From Nanosynbacter sp. (GTDB lineage: Bacteria; Patescibacteriota; Saccharimonadia; Saccharimonadales; Saccharimonadaceae), in NCBI GenBank assembly GCA_015257445.1, contig JABZKE010000032.1:1-6463 (forward strand): a stretch of 6,463 bases of DNA. The letters are read 5' to 3'. Of this stretch, positions 1-5,434 are shown in pieces. The notes beneath the pieces were generated by a model that saw only the letters and a program-made list of their open reading frames with translations, did not search any database and had not been told where the DNA came from. The position numbers and the translations under genes are program-made. Position 1 is the stretch's first letter. Each line of letters starts with the position of its first letter.

Positions 1-38
1 ATATATGATTAGCCAAAATCACAACCACAGAACCTCAC

Positions 39-47
39 GGGGGGGGG
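39..47 (+). repeat. Homopolymer G9 tract, candidate phase-variation site
   Basis: Nine consecutive G lie between ATG 5 and the large surface-protein frame. As given, ATG 5 reads MISQNHNHRTSRGGVV and stops at TAG 53-55. Removing one G gives MISQNHNHRTSRGGWF and continues through SWELKILG into the hydrophobic segment of the surface protein. G tracts of this length slip during replication and switch surface genes in other bacteria. A homopolymer sequencing error would look the same. Confidence 0.6.
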
Positions 48-77
48 TGGTTTAGCTGGGAATTAAAAATTCTCGGA

Positions 78-2033
78 TTGTTTTTGGGCTTAATTTCTTT
101 TTCAAATATTATTCTAAGCATCAATACTTCCGCTCTCTTCGTTCCGACGCTTTCGGCTTCCGTAGATCAAGTGAATTTACAGGTGAACGGGAACCAGGTC
201 ATAAATTCTACAAATAAAACTACAGAGATTCCATTTAATTTCACCGTGAACACTAATAATCGCACTGGCTATACGGCGACTTTGAGTTCTGAAACAGAAA
301 ATACCGCGCTAACTAATGCAACTTCTACCGCTGGTGCGAAAATTGACTCGATTAGTACTGATTTGTCTTTAAGTAATCTACCAAATAATACTTGGGGCTA
401 TAAATTTAGTAATTCTACGAATTATGCGCCAATTCCAGCTTGGTCTACACCAGCCCAAATTCTCCAAACTACAGGAAAAACCAATGGCAATGAATCAAAC
501 CAGCTGAGTATCGGTATGAAGTTAGCCGACAATCTAGAGTCGGGGAATTATACGAACAAGCTGATTTTATCTTTTGTTTCAAATCCATATCAAATGTGCG
601 CCATAATGACGAACGGCCCGGATTTTAATGCAAAAATTCGAAAATTATCAGGTGAAAGTGAGAATTCTATAAATAATGGTTTTAATAATGTTATTTATAA
701 GATTGAGAGATCGAATATTATTGATCAAAGCAAAAATTTAATCAGTGTCGATGAACCGGATTCGGATTATCAGATTTTTGCATGGTTTGATAATGATACT
801 AAGACTATAAAATATTATTCAGAAGGACAAAAAATATTTTTGAATAGTAATAGTAGTAAGGCATTTATTGGGCTTAAAGAACTACATGAATTGGATGTGT
901 CGAATTTTGATACTAGCAATGTGAATGATATGTCTCGCATGTTTGCTTATTTAGAAAACATAGAAGATTTGGATTTGTCTAATTTTAAGGTGAAAAATGT
1001 AAAAAATATGGAATATATGTTCATAGGGATGACAAAAATTCGGAATTTAAATCTCGATTGGGAAAATGAAAGTGATGTGAGCAATACGCGTGGTATGTTC
1101 TCTGGATTAAAATCAATTAGATCACTAAATTTAACTAAATTTGATACTAGGAATGTTACTAATATGAGTGCTATGTTTGAAAATATGAGTAGTTTAGAGA
1201 GTATCCAGTTTGGTGAGAAATTTATCACAAAGAATGTAACTACTATGGGTGGAATGTTTAGTAACGACGTAGAATTAAAGACATTGGACTTATTCAGATT
1301 TGACACGAGTAATGTAATAAATATGGAATATATGTTTTCTCATGCATCTAAACTTACTACTCTTAATCTCTCTAACTTTAATACCTCTAAGGTAACAAAT
1401 ATGAGTAATATGTTTTCTCGTATGTACAGTCTCACTGGCCTCAATATATCCAGCTTCGATACTTCTAAGGTGACAGATATGAACCATATGTTTTCTGAGG
1501 CATCCAAACTTATTAGTCTCGATCTCTCCAACTTCAATACATCCCAGGTAACAAATATGAGCAATATGTTCTCCTATATGCATAGTCTTACTAGTCTTAA
1601 CCTCTCTAATTTTAATACTCACCAGGTAGTAAATATGAGCTATATGTTTTGTTATACGCTTAGTCTCACCGCTCTTAATCTCTCCAACTTCAATACTTCC
1701 AATGTAACAGATATGAGTTATATGTTTTATATTATGCCTAATCTTACTAGTCTTAATCTTTCCGGATTTGATACTTCTAGAGTGGCGAATATGGACCGTA
1801 TCTTCTCAAATTCAGATGGGTATGAATATGATGACAAGCTTGAAAAAATATATGTGAACAATGATTTCGATATATCCAAACTAACAGACTATTCTGGAAT
1901 GTTTAAAAATCGTAAAAAGCTTCGTGGCGGTGCCGGTTCTTTCCTCGCAGACCCATCCACTGCAGATAAACCCTGGCTTCGTATCGACGATCCCGCTCAT
2001 GGCCGCCCAGGCTATTTCACCCGAAAACCATAA
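78..2033 (+). CDS. BspA-like leucine-rich-repeat surface protein, 5' end apparently out of frame
   Basis: Probable secreted or cell-surface adhesin-like protein; BspA-type repeats are known for host or cell binding, but the ligand here is unknown. The open frame from TTG 78 encodes 651 aa. A hydrophobic stretch (about residues 2-22, LFLGLISFSN-type) leads into a Ser/Thr/Asn-rich, beta-type region (about 25-168). A linker follows, then 13 repeats of 26 residues (about 272-609, consensus LNLSNFNTSNVTNMSYMF) of the DUF285 / bacterial 26-residue surface repeat type. A short tail ends in HGRPGYFTRKP. No LPXTG motif or C-terminal membrane segment is visible. The TTG has no good ribosome site and gives a signal peptide without basic residues. 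ATG 5 is in another frame and meets a stop at 53-55. With eight rather than nine G at 39-47 it would fuse to this frame and give about 675 aa with a normal signal peptide. The gene is therefore phase-off, broken or misread at one base. Repeat family is sure; start is not. Confidence 0.85.
   Translation: MFLGLISFSNIILSINTSALFVPTLSASVDQVNLQVNGNQVINSTNKTTEIPFNFTVNTNNRTGYTATLSSETENTALTNATSTAGAKIDSISTDLSLSNLPNNTWGYKFSNSTNYAPIPAWSTPAQILQTTGKTNGNESNQLSIGMKLADNLESGNYTNKLILSFVSNPYQMCAIMTNGPDFNAKIRKLSGESENSINNGFNNVIYKIERSNIIDQSKNLISVDEPDSDYQIFAWFDNDTKTIKYYSEGQKIFLNSNSSKAFIGLKELHELDVSNFDTSNVNDMSRMFAYLENIEDLDLSNFKVKNVKNMEYMFIGMTKIRNLNLDWENESDVSNTRGMFSGLKSIRSLNLTKFDTRNVTNMSAMFENMSSLESIQFGEKFITKNVTTMGGMFSNDVELKTLDLFRFDTSNVINMEYMFSHASKLTTLNLSNFNTSKVTNMSNMFSRMYSLTGLNISSFDTSKVTDMNHMFSEASKLISLDLSNFNTSQVTNMSNMFSYMHSLTSLNLSNFNTHQVVNMSYMFCYTLSLTALNLSNFNTSNVTDMSYMFYIMPNLTSLNLSGFDTSRVANMDRIFSNSDGYEYDDKLEKIYVNNDFDISKLTDYSGMFKNRKKLRGGAGSFLADPSTADKPWLRIDDPAHGRPGYFTRKP
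891..1904 (+). repeat. Thirteen tandem 78-bp (26-residue) LRR units
   Basis: Units begin at about residues 272, 298, 324, 350, 376, 403, 429, 455, 481, 507, 533, 559 and 591 of the frame starting at 78. Spacing is almost exactly 26 residues, with one 27-residue step. Each unit carries L-x-L-S-x-F-D/N-T-S-x-V-T-x-M-x-x-M-F. Units 7-12 (about 1362-1830) are near copies of each other, also in DNA. The first five and the last are diverged. This regular core would form a solenoid and is a likely substrate for unit gain, loss or gene conversion. Confidence 0.9.
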
Positions 2034-2041
2034 ATCAATGA

Positions 2042-2074
2042 AAAAGAGAATGTTGCATACCTCTTTTGATTTTT
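2042..2074 (+). terminator. Probable intrinsic terminator of the surface-protein gene
   Basis: Nine bases after the TAA at 2031-2033, AAAAGAG (2042-2048) pairs with CTCTTTT (2061-2067) around a 12-base loop in which ATG and CAT can also pair. A T-run follows at 2070-2074. The stem is AT-rich and only 7 bp, so strength is uncertain. It is nearly symmetric and could also stop minus-strand transcription. Confidence 0.5.
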
Positions 2075-2160
2075 AAAAAAAGAATGTCGTCTTGCCTTTT
2101 GAGGACATAGGCTTGGGCAAGCGCCCTTGAGCGGTCCGATAAAAGGCATGCGACATTCTT
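2075..2160 (-). other. Long branched hairpin with T-run on its minus-strand 3' side
   Basis: AAGAATGTCG (2080-2089) is perfectly complementary to CGACATTCTT (2151-2160). After a small internal loop, TGCCTTTT (2093-2100) pairs with AAAAGGCA (2141-2148). Inside, GGAC (2103-2106) pairs with GTCC (2134-2137), and GGGC/GCCC (2115-2118, 2123-2126) closes an AAGC loop. On the minus strand the outer stem runs straight into seven T in all, the look of a small RNA 3' end or terminator. I see no clear promoter for such an RNA and no minus-strand gene it would serve. It could instead be a dispersed palindromic repeat of this genome. Confidence 0.5.
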
Positions 2161-2194
2161 CCTGCTTATGCTGTATTTTTCCATCAAAATATAT

Positions 2195-2200
2195 TAAAAT
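2195..2200 (+). promoter_or_regulatory. Putative -10 box of a leaderless obgE promoter
   Basis: TAAAAT at 2195-2200 fits a -10 hexamer and lies 9 bases before the obgE ATG (2210), so transcription would begin at or within three bases of the start codon. No Shine-Dalgarno is present between them. No convincing -35 sits at the expected distance, and the region is AT-rich, so the exact hexamer is uncertain. Confidence 0.4.
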
Positions 2201-2209
2201 ATATCTAAT

Positions 2210-3538
2210 ATGTTCTGTGATACGGCAAAAGTGAGTTTGAAAGCTGGAAAAGGTGGCGATGGCGCCGTCTCTTTTCGCCGTGAAATTTACATCAATAAGG
2301 GTGGCCCAGATGGTGGTAACGGTGGTAAGGGTGGCTCGATTATTTTTCAAGCTGATAAAGACACGAACACTCTAATTGATTTTCGTTTCAATCCAATTCT
2401 CACCGCGCCAGATGGTGGCAATGGTTCCGGAACGCGTAGTAATGGCCGATCAGGGAAGAATCTTATTGTCGAAGTGCCAGTCGGCACCGTCGTAAAACGT
2501 GATGGTCGGGTTATTGCCGATCTCACTGAAGATGGTATGCAGGCGGTCATCGCTAAAGGTGGCGATGGTGGTTTTGGTAACGCTCACTTTAAGTCCAGCG
2601 TGCGCCAAACTCCAGTGATTGCCGAAGTCGGTGAACCGGGTGAGGCCTTTGAGGCGGAAATTGAACTAAAACTTCTTGCTGATGTGGGTCTCGTGGGTCT
2701 TCCAAATGCTGGTAAATCTACCTTTCTTGCTAGCGTCACCAATGCAAAGCCAGAAATTGCTGATTATGCTTTTACTACACTCACTCCTAATCTCGGTGTA
2801 GCTACTATCGATCGCCATGACCTCTTGATTGCAGATATCCCAGGTCTTATTGAAGGCGCTAGTGATGGCCGTGGTCTCGGTCATGACTTTTTGCGTCACG
2901 TTGACCGCACTGCTGTTTTGCTCCATCTTATCGATGTTTATCAAGATGATGCCGATCAAGCTTACTCGACGATCCGTGGTGAATTGGAAAAATATTCTGA
3001 TCTCAAATCTCGTACCGAAATCGTCGCCCTGACTAAATGCGAAGGTCTCGACGATGAAATTATTGAAATGCAAAAACAAGCAATTCTCGAAATCAATCCA
3101 GAGGCTAAAATTTTTGCCATTTCTTCCGTAGCTAAGAAAAACCTCGACGACCTACTTCGCGCTCTGCTCTTAGCTGTGAAAGAGAATCAAAAACAGCAGG
3201 AAATTACCGCCGAGCAAATTGGTGCTAAACCAGTTGAATTTAAAACTGCTGTTATTTCACATCATGAATCAGAAATCCCAACTATCTCGCTCAGTCATCA
3301 TGAACTGAAAAAAGCTTGGCAGGTCACTCAGGATGAAAAAGGTGTCTATCATGTTACTGGTGAAAAGATTGAAAAATTTGCTCGTCGTACCGATCTTTCG
3401 AATTACGCTTCGGTCAACCGCTTGCGTGATATTATGAAAAAACTCGGCATTCGTGCTGAACTTACTACTCGCGGCGCGAAAGTGGACTCGATTATTGAAA
3501 TTTCCGGTAAGCACTTCACGCTCGTAGAAGATTACTAA
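2210..3538 (+). CDS. obgE: GTPase ObgE/CgtA
   Basis: Ribosome-associated GTPase for late 50S assembly, with roles in stringent response and cell cycle known from the family. It acts in the cytoplasm. The 442 aa show the full three-part layout: the glycine-rich Obg fold (1 to about 158, with GKGGDGAVSFRREIYINKGG), the G domain (about 159-330) and a C-terminal OCT/DUF1967 domain (about 360-442). G1 is GLPNAGKST (163-171), switch I holds TT (189-190) and G3 is DIPGLIEGA (209-217). G4 is unusual: TKCE (275-278) instead of NKxD. G5 is SS rather than SA (about 305-306). ATG 2210 is chosen because the Obg fold begins at once (MFCDTAKVSLKAG). No Shine-Dalgarno precedes it and a -10-like box is 9 bases upstream, so a leaderless transcript is likely. 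The usual rplU-rpmA neighbours are absent. Confidence 0.97.
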   Translation: MFCDTAKVSLKAGKGGDGAVSFRREIYINKGGPDGGNGGKGGSIIFQADKDTNTLIDFRFNPILTAPDGGNGSGTRSNGRSGKNLIVEVPVGTVVKRDGRVIADLTEDGMQAVIAKGGDGGFGNAHFKSSVRQTPVIAEVGEPGEAFEAEIELKLLADVGLVGLPNAGKSTFLASVTNAKPEIADYAFTTLTPNLGVATIDRHDLLIADIPGLIEGASDGRGLGHDFLRHVDRTAVLLHLIDVYQDDADQAYSTIRGELEKYSDLKSRTEIVALTKCEGLDDEIIEMQKQAILEINPEAKIFAISSVAKKNLDDLLRALLLAVKENQKQQEITAEQIGAKPVEFKTAVISHHESEIPTISLSHHELKKAWQVTQDEKGVYHVTGEKIEKFARRTDLSNYASVNRLRDIMKKLGIRAELTTRGAKVDSIIEISGKHFTLVEDY

Positions 3539-3545
3539 ACCCATG

Positions 3546-3573
3546 AAAAATATCCTCTCGCGAGGATATTTTT
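3546..3573. terminator. Bidirectional intrinsic terminator after obgE
   Basis: AAAAATATCCTC (3546-3557) and GAGGATATTTTT (3562-3573) form a perfect 12-bp stem with a 4-base TCGC loop, seven bases after the obgE stop. The A-run and T-run are symmetric, so it can end obgE from the left and the minus-strand RNA from the right. Confidence 0.9.
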
Positions 3574-3689
3574 GCTGATGCGCGCCCACCCTAGGGCACA
3601 TTGGTTTGTTTTAATCCGTATTTTTGTTTTTAATGAAATCTCCACACTCCACTAATTGCATAATGGAACCCTGTGAAGCGTATCAGCTT
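3546..3689 (-). ncRNA. Candidate structured small RNA of about 145 nt, family not recognised
   Basis: A near-perfect minus-strand promoter (TTGACA 3724-3719, 17 bp, TATGAT 3701-3696) predicts a start near 3689. The transcript would end at the 3546-3573 hairpin. Between them the strand folds compactly. The ends close on each other: GCTGAT..CGC (3687-3678) pairs with GCG..ATCAGC (3585-3574), with one A/C mismatch and two extra bases. CTTCACA (3678-3672) pairs with TGTGGAG (3646-3640), and inside it TCCATTA (3667-3661) pairs with TAGTGGA (3654-3648) around a TGCAAT loop. An A-rich single strand follows, then a GCCC/GGGC hairpin. Paired ends plus a central open region recall 6S RNA, but it is shorter and I see no signature of 6S, SRP RNA, tmRNA or RNase P. 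A sequence-specific function cannot be assigned. Confidence 0.6.
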
Positions 3690-3738
3690 ATGTTTATCAT
3701 ATCGGTTACGCTCCCTAATGTCAAGAGAAAAACATAAG
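3687..3738. repeat. 9-bp inverted repeat bracketing the small-RNA promoter
   Basis: CTTATGTTT (3687-3695) and AAACATAAG (3730-3738) are perfect inverted copies 34 bp apart. They enclose exactly the -35 and -10 of the minus-strand promoter, one copy overlapping the predicted start site. This could be a pair of operator half-sites for a regulator, or the ends of an invertible promoter segment. The arms are short for known invertases. AT-rich chance matches are possible. Confidence 0.45.
3696..3724 (-). promoter_or_regulatory. Near-consensus sigma70-type promoter of the small RNA
   Basis: On the minus strand, TTGACA (3724-3719, perfect -35) is followed after exactly 17 bp by TATGAT (3701-3696, 5 of 6). 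This is the best promoter in the window and does not precede any protein gene, which supports an RNA product. The predicted start is about 3689. Confidence 0.75.
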
Positions 3739-3770
3739 AATTTAGTCACCCGCGCGAAAATTGCAAAAAT

Positions 3771-3783
3771 TACCGTTACGGTA
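3771..3783. repeat. 13-bp palindrome, possible operator
   Basis: TACCGTTACGGTA has perfect 6-bp arms around a single T. It lies in the intergenic region upstream of the minus-strand small-RNA promoter, without a T-run, so it looks more like a protein-binding site than a terminator. Nothing else supports a role. A T9 run follows at 3821-3829. Confidence 0.3.
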
Positions 3784-3836
3784 GTTGGATTTTGGATTAC
3801 AAAAAGGACGGCAGTAGTTGTTTTTTTTTGAATCTG

Positions 3837-3862
3837 AAAAAGGCCAGCAAAGCTGACCTTTT
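3837..3862 (-). terminator. Intrinsic terminator of the coiled-coil operon
   Basis: On the minus strand AAAAGGTCAGC (3862-3852) pairs with GCTGGCCTTTT (3848-3838) around a TTT loop, with one G-T wobble in 11 bp. The T-run continues through 3837. It lies 33 bases after the stop of the gene at 3896-4648 and fits as the end of that operon. Confidence 0.8.
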
Positions 3863-3895
3863 AAAAATAAATTAGTTGGTTAAAACTATGGCAAC

Positions 3896-4648
3896 TTAAG
3901 ATTTTTCGGCCGCACGAAGTTTCTTTAGAGACCTTCCGACAGATTTTTCTTCGTCGATCAAATCGCTTAGCTCCTGCTGCGCCTTATTAAGCTCAACCTC
4001 CGCTTCCTCTTTAGCTTGTGTCAACTCGGCATACTTTTCCCGGTAATCTTCCATGTTCGTGTCGAAAAGATCAAGAGTCCGCTTTAGCTGATTAAGTTCC
4101 TCGTATCGCGGTTTTTGCCGCTCTTCGTAAATTTCCGCTTCTACATTCATCCGGTCTATCACCAATTCGGATTGGTTAGATAGATTTTTGCTGAGTCGCG
4201 CCTCCAGCTCATTTAAAATTTTTGAACACGGACTAATCTCTCCGGTCGGACCAGGTGTACTGATTACACCTAGGTCATCTCTCAGATATTTAACCAGATC
4301 AGTTAGGAATACGTTTTCTTCCTTGAGGTTTTCGTTCATAGCTTTGGCTGCACCATTCGATTCTAGTAGCATTTCTAGATGCTGTGGATTGTAAAAACCG
4401 TTATTAGATGCCTTGCCTGACATGCGATTAACCTCTTCGCGCACCTTTGACTGCTCCTCTGTTAAAAAGCTAATCTTAGAGGATAAATTTTGATAATCCT
4501 CCATGAGTGCATTGAATTTTTGCGTAGCCATAAGACATGCATTCCGCCTCGGTTCCATTTCTTCCTGTAAGGCATTTTGACGAGCTTCCAGTTCTTTGAT
4601 CTTCATACTATTAGTCATAACTATTAAAACATCCTGCTTCTTTGACAT
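3896..4648 (-). CDS. Coiled-coil protein of unknown function (downstream copy)
   Basis: A 250-aa acidic/basic, Glu/Lys/Leu-rich protein with no signal peptide or membrane segment, so probably cytoplasmic. Heptad-like stretches run about 16-77 and 142-248. Between them is a non-coil insert (about 78-140) with SNNGFYNPQH and a TPGPTGE turn, so two helical arms joined by a small hinge or domain is the likely shape. I recognise no family. The start at 4648 is set by AGAAAGGTGGG (4665-4655), a long match to the anti-Shine-Dalgarno, at normal spacing; later Met 11 and 15 lack this. It lies 79 bases after the stop of the coiled-coil gene at 4728-5333, with no terminator or good promoter between, so the two are probably cotranscribed. 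Its residues 17-34 (IK.L......L..E.E.R) match residues 8-25 of that neighbour without gaps, hinting at paralogy. A structural or scaffold role is only a guess. Confidence 0.85.
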   Translation of the reverse strand: MSKKQDVLIVMTNSMKIKELEARQNALQEEMEPRRNACLMATQKFNALMEDYQNLSSKISFLTEEQSKVREEVNRMSGKASNNGFYNPQHLEMLLESNGAAKAMNENLKEENVFLTDLVKYLRDDLGVISTPGPTGEISPCSKILNELEARLSKNLSNQSELVIDRMNVEAEIYEERQKPRYEELNQLKRTLDLFDTNMEDYREKYAELTQAKEEAEVELNKAQQELSDLIDEEKSVGRSLKKLRAAEKS

Positions 4649-4654
4649 TTAGTA

Positions 4655-4665
4655 CCCACCTTTCT
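4655..4665 (-). promoter_or_regulatory. Extended Shine-Dalgarno of the downstream coiled-coil gene
   Basis: AGAAAGGTGGG on the minus strand matches 9 of 11 bases of the ideal AGAAAGGAGGT complement of the 16S 3' end, six bases before ATG 4648. It implies strong translation and fixes the start. The upstream coiled-coil gene has almost the same leader. Confidence 0.8.
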
Positions 4666-4727
4666 AAAATGATACGATTTACAATAGTTTCATGTTTAGC
4701 TGACTAAAAACTTAAAATTCGGTAACT

Positions 4728-5333
4728 CTAGTTCAAGCATTTGTTTAATTCTGCGTACGCGGTAGCTATGGCTTTAAAAGTGTTTCTCACCGCTTCTGCT
4801 TCATTATGTAGCTCTTGGAATTTTTCTGAAGCCACATTAGTTGCATTGATTAAATCAAGATGTTTCTTGGATAGCTCGCAAAGCGGAGAAATTCGAGACT
4901 TTGTCATCTCTCTTTGATGACCAGCATCGATATTGATTTTCTCTTCCTTCAGTTCTTCAAGTTTTTTCTCCAATGTTTCACGTTCAGATTTTAAAGCATT
5001 GGTTTTACCGAAATCATGCCTATTTTCGTAATCTATTGTGGAATCAATGAACTTTAATCTGCGAGTAAGTCTCGAAATCTCATCTTCGATTTGATCCGAA
5101 CGCTGTTCGTAATCGAGTTGTTCGATGAGTCGTTCCTGCAAGGAATTTTGATTTTGCTTCTTCAATTCCAGCAGAGTTGAAAAACAAGTTCGTTCGGCCT
5201 CTTCGGCGTTTTGGAAATCTTGGTAGGCTGTTTTTGATAATTCTTCCAATTCCGCTTGCCTCGTTTCCAATTCATCCCCCAGAGGTCTTAGTTTTTCTTG
5301 CAACGCTTTAATTCGTTGATTTGCATCTGACAT
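4728..5333 (-). CDS. Coiled-coil protein of unknown function (upstream copy)
   Basis: A 201-aa protein rich in Glu, Lys, Leu and Gln, almost wholly helical. Heptad-like stretches run about 5-60, 64-100 and 112-135, then a shorter helical tail (about 150-200). No signal peptide, membrane segment or catalytic motif is visible; it is probably cytoplasmic. The frame is open to 5369, but ATG 5333 (MSDANQRIKALQEKL) is chosen because AGAAAGGTTGG lies at 5350-5340, just in front, while the upstream ATG at 5369 has no such site. The stop is TAG. It is the first gene of a probable two-gene minus-strand operon with 3896-4648. Its promoter (TTTACA/CATAAT) overlaps that of the divergent trmD. I do not recognise the family. 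Coiled coils give weak matches to SMC, tropomyosin-like and cytoskeletal proteins, which should not be read as function. Confidence 0.83.
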   Translation of the reverse strand: MSDANQRIKALQEKLRPLGDELETRQAELEELSKTAYQDFQNAEEAERTCFSTLLELKKQNQNSLQERLIEQLDYEQRSDQIEDEISRLTRRLKFIDSTIDYENRHDFGKTNALKSERETLEKKLEELKEEKINIDAGHQREMTKSRISPLCELSKKHLDLINATNVASEKFQELHNEAEAVRNTFKAIATAYAELNKCLN

Positions 5334-5339
5334 TTTACA

Positions 5340-5350
5340 CCAACCTTTCT
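5340..5350 (-). promoter_or_regulatory. Extended Shine-Dalgarno that decides the upstream coiled-coil start
   Basis: AGAAAGGTTGG on the minus strand lies six bases before ATG 5333. The 20 bases ending at this ATG match the equivalent 20 bases of the gene at 3896-4648 at 16 positions. It excludes the in-frame ATG at 5369 as the main start. Confidence 0.8.
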
Positions 5351-5388
5351 GTGAAAGAACTAACCGCATTCACGGCTCCAACAGATAT

Positions 5389-5417
5389 ATTATGCCATGA
5401 AAAGCGATATTTGTAAA
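5389..5417 (-). promoter_or_regulatory. Promoter of the coiled-coil operon
   Basis: On the minus strand TTTACA (5417-5412, 5 of 6 to -35) is followed after exactly 17 bp by CATAAT (5394-5389, 5 of 6 to -10). The predicted start is near 5382, giving a leader of about 50 bases that contains the Shine-Dalgarno. Its -35 lies just upstream of the -10 of the opposing trmD promoter. Confidence 0.65.
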
Positions 5418-5419
5418 TG

Positions 5420-5428
5420 TGGTATAAT
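5420..5428 (+). promoter_or_regulatory. Extended -10 promoter of leaderless trmD
   Basis: TGGTATAAT (5420-5428) is a perfect TGn-TATAAT extended -10. Transcription would start about seven bases on, at the A of ATG 5435, giving a leaderless mRNA. No clear -35 is present, which the TGn extension can offset. The upstream in-frame ATG at 5417 lies before the -10 and would not be in the transcript. Confidence 0.7.
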
Positions 5429-5434
5429 GGATTT

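Noticed and set aside
947..1622. Minus-strand ORFs of 74-119 aa across the LRR repeats
   Set aside because: They mirror the 78-bp repeats on the opposite strand, have no ribosome site and no recognisable domains.
891..1904. CRISPR array or non-coding tandem repeat
   Set aside because: The 78-bp periodicity is fully explained by 26-residue protein repeats in one open frame.
2199..2228. Minus-strand promoter TTGCCG/TATATT for the 2080-2160 hairpin RNA
   Set aside because: The spacer is 19 bp and the -35 is poor, in a very AT-rich stretch where TATATT-like words are expected.
2012..2350. Minus-strand ORF of 112 aa over the hairpin region and obgE start
   Set aside because: It spans palindromic intergenic DNA and the opposite strand of the conserved Obg fold, with low-complexity peptide and no start signal.
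3611..3661. Minus-strand small ORF of 16 aa (MQLVECGDFIKNKNTD) with AGGG 7 bases upstream, inside the candidate RNA
   Set aside because: Its start codon is buried in the TCCATTA/TAGTGGA hairpin loop and the peptide is very short. The RNA fold explains the sequence better, though a dual-function RNA is not excluded.
4669..4674. TATCAT on the minus strand as a separate promoter for the downstream coiled-coil gene
   Set aside because: The start it predicts would fall inside the Shine-Dalgarno, and no -35 is seen. Cotranscription with the upstream gene is simpler.
5417..5434. Upstream ATG 5417 as the trmD start
   Set aside because: It precedes the TGGTATAAT box, so it would not be transcribed from that promoter, and the TrmD fold begins at MSKVKFTIIS.
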